Shown here: positions 9,286-18,200 of the stretch, one piece after another
Numbering within the stretch: position 1 is the stretch's first letter
Layout: every line of letters begins with the position of its first letter
From: Eudromia elegans
Taxonomy: Eukaryota > Chordata > Aves > Tinamiformes > Tinamidae
Length of the DNA: 64,000 bases
Assembly: GCA_003342815.1 (NCBI GenBank)
Contig: PTEX01000032.1
Span: forward strand, 3,549,302 to 3,613,301
Direction of reading: 5' to 3'
Notes under the pieces: generated by a model
Told to the model about the DNA's origin: nothing
Database searches by the model: none
Seen by the model: the letters and a program-made list of their open reading frames with translations, nothing else
Program-made: the position numbers and the translations under genes

Positions 9286-10123
9286 CTGAGCCCAGAATAA
9301 GAGAGAAAGAGAAATGTAAATCGAAGCTACTTGAAATTCAGCTGTTCAGACAATTTTCTAGATTCATTGCCTATTTAAGTGCACATGCTCCGGGACGCCG
9401 TACACTTTATTTTCCTGAAACCTGACAGAAGAATGAATTGCTTATTAAAGGAGTGTACAGCACAACTGCCCTGGCCTATAAAGTATTGGTGTTCAGCCAC
9501 TGTACGGCTGTGGTACTAGCATCCCTGCTAACAACACCTGTCAAAGCAGCATGACAAAGCAGGTCATAATTCTGAAACGAGAAATAAAGGAGCCTGTTTT
9601 GCAGTCGTAAGTTGAAAAAGAGCATTCTCACTAACAACATGCTATAGAGACTGGCAGCTGTACACAAAGGAATTGGATTAATTAAATGCTGTATTTTGAA
9701 GATGGAAGTAGACACATGAATGGGTAATTTTAAGCAAAAGCCTGGGATGTACCAGAGATCTGGTATATCTTTTAGGTTTGTTGGATACAGTTTTGCACGG
9801 ATAGGCTGTTCTGCCTTTTTTATTTGGCAGGTAACAGATACTCTACGAGCAAGCAAAGACAGCAATACATTCAAAACAAACAGATTTGAGATAGTCTCAT
9901 AGGGTGAGATTCATCTCCTCCACACCAGTTTTGAAATGCACATTTCTAAATGCATGTAGTTCTGTGAGCATATACATTCTTGAGAGGATAATAACAGATG
10001 GCTCTTGTAAAATGACAGAAATACTAATACATAGTTTAAAAAATCCCAAAGGGATTTATGGCACTTACATATTATGATAAATCTAAAAGGAAATCTAAAG
10101 TATTTGGGAAAAAAAATCCTTAC

Positions 10124-10142
10124 AGATTTCAGCAACACCATG
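10124..10142 (-). CDS. Optional 19-nt microexon of the minus-strand unit
   Basis: The acceptor GTGTTCTTAG is modest and the donor TCT|GTAAGG is good. It adds HGVAEI plus one base, which completes Ser with the next exon. Its length is not a multiple of 3, so inclusion changes the frame of the two following exons. Confidence 0.3.
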
Positions 10143-11540
10143 CTAAGAACACTTATTTACATCATAATTCTGTCACTTGGACTGACTGCAAGGCTGCATT
10201 TAGCCAGTTACGGAATCCCACATTCATTAAGGTCAATATATGCCTGGATTTGGAGCTCATCACCCGTCGTCCCAGAGGGTGAAGTTCAATCCCTGCTCAA
10301 CTGATTTTTGAAAAATATCACAATGTCAAATAGTACTGTTAGCCACTATTTTATGCTGTTATGAGGGCTGTTCAACTTAGCGTGCAAGTTCTTGAACTGG
10401 AGAGTATTCAAGCAGGAAGGACCACAGGACTTCTCAGCTTGGGTTTCTCTAATTACCAGGCTGCTAACAGTGCACAGGCGTAAGCAGATCATAACAGCTT
10501 ACGGAAAATGCTGACAAAGCTCAAGCTGATAGAAGTAAAAAAGGAAAAGCTGTTATTTTCTTGAGAACTCTTCTGACACTTTTCATAGCAAACTGCTTTG
10601 TAATCTCTACGTAATCCACTTTTAAGCTTTGTTTTATGTCTAGTCTGTAATCACCTAAAATGAAACTGCAGTAAGTGGGAGAAGAAATCAACCGTAATGA
10701 ATCATTAGACATGTTTACACAGTAGAGAGTCTTGAGATGCATCTTCCAGCTTCACGCCAAGATTTCCCCTTCTATTTTTAGCTTTATTTTGAAAGTTTGA
10801 CACTGCTTATGCTTGTCAAGTTATGCAGGCTCTTTCCCTAGTGAGACTTGCTCTTCACAGATCCTCAGCTGCCACTGTATTTCTTTCTTCTGCCACATTC
10901 TTCACTTAGTTTTTGAGACAAGAACTATAACAGAACCATTTCTTAACCCTGACAGGATTACCCAGAGGAAATGGTCAAACTGTTAATCAGCCTGCAGCCC
11001 TCTGAATGCAAACTGGAATGCCAAGGGGCTCTGCTCTAGCTCACAGATGCATATTTAACTTTAAATCAATACAATAAACATCTTCTAACACCGCTGCACA
11101 GCAAAATTCACAGAAAGGAGACATTAAGTCATTAAGTACATTAAGTATCAAATAAAACAAGCCAAAGATGCACCTGAAATCAGAGATACTTCTTGACATA
11201 TTTAAGACAGGTTAACAAGACAGGTGACCCTGCAACTGAGTAAACCCAGTAATGTCAAGTTTATGATGAAACACTAGGTAAAACAGAGACATTTTAAGCA
11301 TTTTCATGAACACAATTGCAATGGGATTCAACTACAAAACACAAATTATTCCAAAATTATCCACAGATTTTCTAATACTGAAATCTTTACAAGAGAGATT
11401 TACTAAGCACTAACGGCCAAAAAGTTACTAAAACATCCCACAACTCCAATGGTTTGAACGCCACATCTTGTATATATCCTAGCTTCTATTGTGAGATGTA
11501 ATCACCCACATCGCTAACCTCCAAAAAAGAAAACCCTTAC

Positions 11541-11572
11541 CATGAATTTGATTTCTCCATTGGACTGCACAT
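11541..11572 (-). CDS. Internal 32-nt exon of the minus-strand unit
   Basis: The acceptor CTGCTTTTCACAG and the donor ATG|GTAAGG are both strong. In phase with the preceding exon it completes a His codon, then reads VQSNGEIKFM and ends on a codon boundary. Confidence 0.45.
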
Positions 11573-13130
11573 CTGTGAAAAGCAGATTTTTTTCCCCATT
11601 CTTCTACAACTTGATACAAAGGTTTCAGCTATGAAAAGTGACAAAAAAAATACAATTCATATCTTGCTTACTGAACAGTGACTAAGTACTTTACCCTCTA
11701 TATATTTTTCTGAGGGAAAAGATTACAGCAATATCAAGAAAAAAACTAACAAAATTACAACTGTGAAATAAGTAGAAAATTTTCCACTGAAGTCTGTCAT
11801 TAGACTGCTGTCATTAGAAATGAGAAATGTGGCTGTTCGCTTTAAATATTCAAAGTGATTAATCAATAGCCATGGCGCACAAACAAACACACAAAAAAGC
11901 CATTTTTTTTAGTATTTACCCAGAGTTAGCCTAGAGAGATTACAAACCACAGGAAGACAATGACTTCTCCTCCAACTGTTTGTGGTTAAACAAAGAGAAA
12001 CTCAGTTTGCCTTTAATTACTTCTTCATTTAGCTACTTGTTGCAATTAAGGCTGTAAAAGTATACAAAATTGCAGGGCAGGGAGGAGGTGGAAGTGGCGA
12101 CAAAAGATAAAGTACAAAGACACAAGAAGGGCCTGTAACTCTTCAAAATAAACACAGTGATCAAAGAGAATAGGCTCCCACTGCAGTAACAAAACAAGAT
12201 GAAAGAAACTGCAATTCAAGTCTTGGATTGTGCACCTTCTGATGAATCTAAACAAGCACACCTTTCTGACAGTAAGGCATGGGAGTCACCCAGAATAACG
12301 CAAAGACACCTACCAGTCTGGATGATTCAGGTGAGAAACTCGGTCACCTCAGCAGAACATCCTTATCCCTGTGTGACTCTGCACCTAGGAAAGATGCAAG
12401 GAAAAATCCCTCTGAATGAGCCTTGCTGCCATTGTAATGACACCAGCTAACATTTGAGCACTGTGTCTGTACTCCAGTATGCATCATAGACAGGAGCTAC
12501 ACTGACAAGGAGGGACATTCACCAACCCTACTCCTATAACCATTTTATTCTAATAGAAAACAGAGAATGATTATCCAAGACATTTGCAAAAAACATTGAT
12601 CTTCAAGTAATAGCACTGAGTTTTCCATCAAACCCAAAAGATTTAGTACCACTCCACAGATCAGAATACACCCAAGAACTTCCTCTTGCACTTCACAATA
12701 ATGAAGTATAAATGCTCTTAAGAGAAAACACGGAATGAACTGCTCTGTGTTTCTGCTATTTACAGACAGGAGAAAAAAGAGCAACTATTTTTGTGTGTGT
12801 TTAATCACTGGAGCAACCAGCTGAGTTAATACTAAAACAGAGGAAAGGGTTTCAACATAAACTCACCCTGAAAAAAGAACAGCATATATTAAAACAAAGA
12901 GCCATGCTAGCAATATTCAGGTCATGTGCATATCAGTAAATTTGTTATCTTACTAGCCCAAACAAACATGGCAACGTCATAGAGTCCCCAACTCATCTAT
13001 TGCTGCCATAGATGGTGGCTGTATAGTTTGTGCCCAGCTTCTTTATCCCTTTGTCAGTGCAATTTCCTATGAAACGAGAGAATATAAAACAGTGACTGCA
13101 ATTCATTGACTGACCTCTCAAAAGACTCAC

Positions 13131-13216
13131 GTCCTCGAAGAAGATGTGTGTTTGCAAGAATGTGCAAATGCTCTTCTTCTACCATTTCTTCCCTTGGGAT
13201 TTGCTCTTCAGAGTAT
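13131..13216 (-). CDS. Internal exon 13131-13216 of the minus-strand unit
   Basis: The exon is 86 nt. The acceptor is pyrimidine-rich and ends ACACACAG, and the donor is GAC|GTGAGT, close to consensus. Only one frame is open; it reads YSEEQIPREEMVEEEHLHIL and ends LLRG plus one base. The ATG at 13185-13183 has a good context (G at -3, G at +4) and is the most likely start if the unit is coding. Confidence 0.45.
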
Positions 13217-13498
13217 CTGTGTGTATAAAAATAAAACTGGCTGAAATAGTAGAAACGTCAGCATGTCAAAATATTAGTCAATTAAAGGCAAATCAGAACA
13301 GTACAACTTATCCTAGTGCCACTTCACAAATAGAATTCTCCTTTCTTAACACACAGCTTGGAAAGCAACACCTCACAAAGCAACACAGGCTCACAAATGT
13401 AAAGTTGACACTGCATATTCTTTTCCCTATATCTGACTAAGGTGCTACACAGTGTGAATAACATTACCATTGGACCAACTGTATTTAGACAACCCTTT

Positions 13499-13520
13499 AA
13501 AAAAAAAAAAAAAAAAAAAA
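13499..13520. repeat. Poly(A) tract
   Basis: An A run of about 22 bases. It could be a retroposon tail, but no element body was recognised next to it. Confidence 0.85.
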
Positions 13521-14182
13521 GTTACTTGCCGAATTCAGTACATCAGCCATAAGCAGAAAGGGGGCCCTTGCCCATGGCCAGAGGTGAATTATGTTGCTAA
13601 AAGCCAAGTGGAGCCAAACAGAGCTCCTGAAGTATCTACCCAGAGAGCAGCAGGAAATGAGCAGCACGGTTAAAGCTCACACCCCCAAAAACCCAGACTC
13701 CTATTTCTCAGAGAGGTCACACATATATTGATGAAAAAATGTAGTATGGTTCCTGAAATCAGTAGTTTCCAGGTTTTTGCTATGCTTCCTATTCCATTTC
13801 TAGTCTGCATATATTCTCACTCTGCAGCTGTCAGCCTAGACACCAGTCTCTGCAAAGACAGCAGAGGTTTCCAAAGCAAGCAGCTTGCCTTGCAAAGCAT
13901 AGAGAAATATAACGACCAAGGAGCTGAGCGCAAGGAAACAAACCCACCTTTGCCAGCTTGCATACCACGCCGGCAGCCATGAACATCATTCATCTCCCCC
14001 ACATTGCTCTACGCTAGGCGGAAGGTGGAGAAAACCACAGGGTAACATCAGGGCCAGCGATAGATCTTATATCACAAGGCCACACTGTGGAGCTCAGCAC
14101 CGGGAGGGCCGAGGAGCCTCTAAGCCCAGCAGGAAGGGAACGCCGCAGCTCCCGAGCATGAAGTGGGAGCCCATAGAGTCAC

Positions 14183-14350
14183 CCGGTTGCACCAGGCCTC
14201 GGCCCCGCAGCAAGGCCCAAGCAAGGCAGGGACCGCTCCCGAACAACCGCCACTATCACCAAGCAACGGCCGCTACGCTCCGGAAACCACCGCAAACCCC
14301 TTCCGGCGGGCGCGTCATCACCCGGCCTGGCGGGCTGCGCCGCGCATGCG
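14183..14350 (-). other. Probable first exon of the minus-strand unit
   Basis: The right-hand end is only approximate. The donor is CCGG|GTGACT at 14182-14177. Two bases of a Gly codon at the exon end pair in phase with the A that opens the next exon. The exon lies between NRF1 palindromes and next to an ETS-like CCGGAAGG, so the TSS is probably near 14.3-14.4 kb. No start codon in the shared frame was seen after that point. Confidence 0.3.
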
Positions 14351-14351
14351 C
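14342..14351. promoter_or_regulatory. NRF1 palindrome
   Basis: GCGCATGCGC with C and G flanks is an exact NRF1 site. Confidence 0.6.
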
Positions 14352-14461
14352 GCTGCGGTGCGCCGCGCTCCCCCGCCCGCCCGCTGTCGCCCCCGTGTGA
14401 GCGGCGGCGGTTCTGCAGGCGGGCGGCGCGCGTGCGCGTTGCGCTGTATCGGGGACGGCGC

Positions 14462-14471
14462 GCGCATGCGC
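14462..14471. promoter_or_regulatory. NRF1 palindrome, second copy
   Basis: GCGCATGCGC with C and A flanks, exactly 120 bp after the first copy. Confidence 0.6.
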
Positions 14472-14542
14472 ACGGGGCGGCGCCCGAGCAGCGGGCGGGA
14501 AGGGGGCGCTGAGAGAGGCGCGACGGGGAGGGGGACGGGTGG

Positions 14543-14579
14543 ATATGCACATGCACATATATATGTACATATATACATA
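14543..14579. repeat. Alternating purine-pyrimidine tract (Z-DNA prone) with 16-bp palindrome
   Basis: The tract has 37 consecutive bases in strict purine-pyrimidine alternation, made of AT, AC and GC steps. It contains the palindrome ATATATGTACATATAT at 14559-14574 and sits on the edge of the CpG island. Confidence 0.85.
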
Positions 14580-14782
14580 GGGTATTGTGCTTCTTTGTAG
14601 GGCTACCTGTGTGGCTGAACCTTAGGCGAAAGCAAAAGGGGAGTCAAAGCAGGGCATGGGTCCAAGTGGAGGTGCCTTGGGGTCGGTGCCTCTGCGCAGC
14701 AGAGCGGCCCCTCACTGAGGAGGGGGCGCCGCCGTTTTCACTTCACCCTCACGTGCGACACAGCAGCGCACCGAAATAACCC

Positions 14783-14790
14783 TATAAAAG
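14783..14790 (+). promoter_or_regulatory. TATA box
   Basis: TATAAAAG lies in a GC-rich setting, so a TSS would be expected near 14810-14815. It precedes the ORF at 14921 by about 130 bp. Confidence 0.4.
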
Positions 14791-14920
14791 CTCTCGGCAG
14801 CACCTGCTTGGGCTGCCTGCGTCCCCTCGGCTCCTCTCTGCAGAACCGGGCCGGGAGACGGCGCCCACGGACGAGGACGAGCAGAGAGCAGCACGTGGTG
14901 GCAAGCAGGGTCCCTCGGGG

Positions 14921-15244
14921 ATGCTGCAGGGCTACGCACGCATCCCGTCGGTGACAACGGGCTTTGTTACGGAGGAGACGACTAGTGAATTGTCAGCACG
15001 CGCCACTGCTGTGTTCCCACCTCGGGAAAACAGCAGCCGATACCAGGCACTGCAAGGAAGCCGTCTGATCCGTGAAGCTCCTTTTGAGGCCTGGGAACAG
15101 CGCGGGCAGCGGGCAGCCATCTCCACAGAGAGGGCGCGCTTTGAAGTCGAACACCTTGCTGTGCTGAAGGGAGCCAGCTGCTCCGCACGTGCTGGCGGAG
15201 CTGGGATTAGCTGCAAAACGGCACCTATCGCCAGCAGCCTTTAG
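14921..15244 (+). CDS. Possible 107-residue ORF downstream of a TATA box
   Basis: The ORF starts MLQGYARIPSVTTGFVTEET and has an acidic and Ser/Thr-rich N part, then a basic middle. G at -3 gives a fair start context. I recognise no domain, signal peptide or membrane segment. No clear poly(A) signal or splice donor follows closely. It may be a chance ORF in GC-rich DNA, but its position after a TATA box makes it worth keeping. Confidence 0.15.
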   Translation: MLQGYARIPSVTTGFVTEETTSELSARATAVFPPRENSSRYQALQGSRLIREAPFEAWEQRGQRAAISTERARFEVEHLAVLKGASCSARAGGAGISCKTAPIASSL

Positions 15245-18200
15245 CGCTGGCTAATGTACACCAGCTTCCAGCAGCACGCCTGGGGCTTCGGAACTGTTTT
15301 GTGCAATTACTGCAGGCTCCAGTGCTACTGCCACGTACTGCTGTGCTGCTGCTGTGCGTGCGTAACCCCAGCGGCCGGCTCCAGCAGAGCTGTTTTTACA
15401 TCTCGATTCTGGATAGCTAACAACTTGTGAGAGCAGAATCCAGAGTAGGACAACCACATAACACATTGTTTGTGAAGGACCTTTACCCTGAGAGCACAGA
15501 CGGTACTTGAATCTGCTGGCTTCAAGGGAGTCTCTGGAGGGATTCACTGCCTGTTCTTAATCCTGGGAACAGAAACTCTGTGGAGGGACCAGAAGAGCAG
15601 AAGAGGAAGGAGTTCTGAGTAAAGGAATCCTGCTGATCCATTATCCTCCTCACTATTCAAACACAATTAATAATAAAGCCGTCCTTACAAGAGAAACAAG
15701 ATGTTTCCTGTTTGGAGATGGAGGCAGATGTAAATTGGATTCATTTAGGTCTTCTCTTGAACTTTCCCATGGTAGTTAATCTAAAGCAGATATATTATCC
15801 CTTACCATTTTCACACTTGCAATTAGAAAACAAAACAGAAACAACTAAAGCTGAATGCAGTTGACAACATGCACCCAGTTGGAATGGATACCTTAGTCCT
15901 TCCCCCTCTGGCCCAGGGGGACAGAAATAACAAACTATTGTTATCGATCACTATTCGAGTTACCCAGGCTGGAAAAGCTCCTTCTGGAGGAGTTTCTGAC
16001 AATACTTCTGCTCCCTGATTTTATCCAATTCAGGAGATGTTCATACAAGTCTCTTCACCAGCCCTCCTTTGCAATCTGTCAGCCTTTGGCATCGTTGGTT
16101 CCATCTCTAAGTTGAATGGCAAAACTTTGCATTCTAACTTAAATGAGCCACGATTAAATTTAAGCATTTATTTCTGCAATCTTCTTTATCTTTGCTCTTT
16201 GTTTGACTTCCTTAAAGGAAAGGTCTTCGTATACTGCTCACCATCATGCATTGGACGTAAACTTCTTGGAAAGTGCAAAGCCAGTGGTTAAGCCGTGGGT
16301 ATGAGGTAGAAGCATCACTTGTATCCAGTTTTACTGCCTTCCAGCAGCAGTAGTTTTATTCCAGGTCATTCATGTTGTTGCTTACACTTAATTCTAATGG
16401 GAAGGAAGGGAAGTCTGTGTGTGATTCACCAGGCGGGATCACTCAGCACTTGGTAAGCGTCCAGCACGCCGCGCTGCCTTCTCAAGAGCGCTGGCACGAG
16501 GCACTGCAAAGCAGCGTCCTGGGCATCATCTCTCCATTCATTCATCCCGCCCCCGATCATCAAAACTTGCCTCCTGCATGGCAGAGCCGCGCGGAGCCAG
16601 AGCCTCAGCCCCTGCCCAGCTGCTGGATATGCTCATTTGGAAGCGATTAGTCTAAATCGGTCTCTGTGGAGGAAAAAAGCTGAAATCTGCCCCTTCTCTG
16701 TGCCGCTGTGCCAGGATATCAGACATTCTCTGTGTGAGCAGCTGGAGGGGACTCGATCCTTCAGCGGCAGCCTCGCAATGGCCATCAGGGGCCCAGCCTG
16801 GTGGGTTCCAGACCAGCAGTGAGGCAAGCGGTGCGAGAGTGAGGATTATTAGACATATCCATAATGTTTTATTTCCTAGCAAATGCAGCTTCTCACTCCT
16901 GTAGGAGCTGCTACTGTACTGCATGGTAACGCCTGGAAATTCCACCATAAATACTGAGCAACTGCCTATAAAACACTGCAACATGCTTCGTTATGTTGGC
17001 ACGCACCCTCTAACACAGGGTTGTTCAGGCCGTGGTTGCAGCATCGCGTATCAGTGAGCGGAGACAGGTTTGCTCGAGGAAGATTCAATCTAAGCCCCTT
17101 CGGTGTTTCTTCTCCCATCAAAAAATAAAATCAGATTCATTCATAGGTCAGCGTTACTTTTAAAAGAAGGCATTCAGGGCATCTACACCTTGATAAAGCT
17201 GGGAGAAATCAAAGACTAATCAATTCAAGGACTTTTTTGCCACTAGCTTTCCCCATACACATGCCAGTTGTTTTCCTGAAGAGGTATGGTGCAAAAAATT
17301 GTCCCCATAGGTGCGTGCAGTGCTGCACTTCAGTGCTGGTGCTCAGCAGCTGTCACTCCTTCCTCTGTTTATGCACTTGCGTTTGGAACCAGAAGGGCTC
17401 ATCTGAACGTGCACAAAGTGAAAGCTGCCCCTGCTTTTGTGTTTGCACTGACACACATGTCCACGGTCGCTGCAGAAAGCACACCGAGCGTTTCTGGGCT
17501 CTTGCTCATTACAGCAAAGATTAAAAAGAAGCAAAAAAAAAAAAAGCCTGTCAGCCACAAGAAATATTTGCCTCGGCCCAGTATCAGCTTTCCAGCAGGA
17601 GCGCATGGGATTAATGGCTGTTGGCAGGCTGTAAGGCTGAAGCAAGTGCTTTGGGAAGATGGAGAGCTCCGGCAGGCTGCGGGACATAATTCACACCAGA
17701 TGCCTTTGCTTTGGGTTCTCTCTCTCTCCCCTGGTGTGATAATGATGCTGATTTATTAGTGAAGACATGCCAGCACCCTCTTCCCAAGCAGCATGCCGTC
17801 TTTGCAGCCTGCCTTGGTTCTTGTTAATACCTTTATCCCTCCTCGTCTCCACAGCACAGAATCCCACTTCAGGAGGAGCAGCAGGATGAAGGCAGGGGAG
17901 AAGCTGTTGCCTAGAGATCAGCCCATGACATGGAGACCAAGCCATGCTGTTTGCCAAGCGCTCTCACCCAAACCCCTGTCATTTCTGTGGGGATTATTTG
18001 GTTGTAAACTTGTTTCTAGGGAAGGCAGTATTAAAATAGGAAAGATTAACAGCACGGATATTCCTGCTCAGACAGCGGATGTGTGTATGAGCAGTCCAGG
18101 TTTGCAGCCTGCATATTTTCAGAAGCAGCCATTTTCAAATCCCAAGTGCCTCATAAAGGTGAGAAATACATTTCAGAACCAGATTTGGGTATCAAACATT

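Larger units (their letters stand above)
9286..13130 (-). other. Introns of the minus-strand unit
   Basis: This is AT-rich unique sequence between the predicted exons. It includes three close copies of CATTAAGT (11122-11146) and an adjacent acceptor and donor pair at 12861-12870 (CAG, one base, GTGAGT). ORFs of up to 132 codons on either strand look incidental. Confidence 0.45.
8435..14350 (-). other. Predicted spliced transcription unit, unrecognised (small protein or lncRNA)
   Basis: The unit is inferred from paired splice sites on the minus strand. A probable first exon in the CpG island ends at 14183 (donor GTGACT). Internal exons are 13131-13216, 11541-11572, optionally 10124-10142, and 9248-9285. 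The terminal exon starts at 8624 and reaches AATAAA at 8463-8458. Reading phases join across all of them. From an ATG at 13185 with G at -3 and +4, the form without the 19-nt exon encodes 61 residues ending DCEDISDCIED (stop 8566-8564). The form with it encodes 62 residues ending SATSRLRRHL (stop 8582-8580). The frame stays open upstream through YSEEQIPREE and into the first exon, where no suitable Met is seen. I recognise no family. A lncRNA is a real alternative because the ORF is short. Confidence 0.4.
14090..14560. promoter_or_regulatory. CpG island, probably bidirectional promoter
   Basis: The block is extremely CpG-rich. It has two perfect NRF1 palindromes, a third near-match (GCGCGTGCGC at 14428-14437), an ETS-like CTTCCGG near 14300, and a CTCF-like AGGGGGCGC at 14501-14509. 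It most likely drives the minus-strand unit, and plus-strand transcription is possible. Confidence 0.65.

Noticed and set aside
10150-10310. Possible tRNA-derived SINE (B-box-like GTTCAATCC near 10285)
   Set aside because: No convincing A box or cloverleaf, no poly(A) tail and no target-site duplication. Birds carry few tRNA SINEs.
13530-13600. Additional minus-strand 5' exon ending at a donor-like GGCAA|GTAACT
   Set aside because: In the phase required by the 13131-13216 exon its frame contains a TGA, and its acceptor is poor. It could only be a non-coding alternative.
13944-14002. Alternative first coding exon starting MNDVHGCRRGMQAGK with donor GTGGGT
   Set aside because: Its end phase does not match the open frame of the 13131-13216 exon and would run into a TAG after 12 codons.
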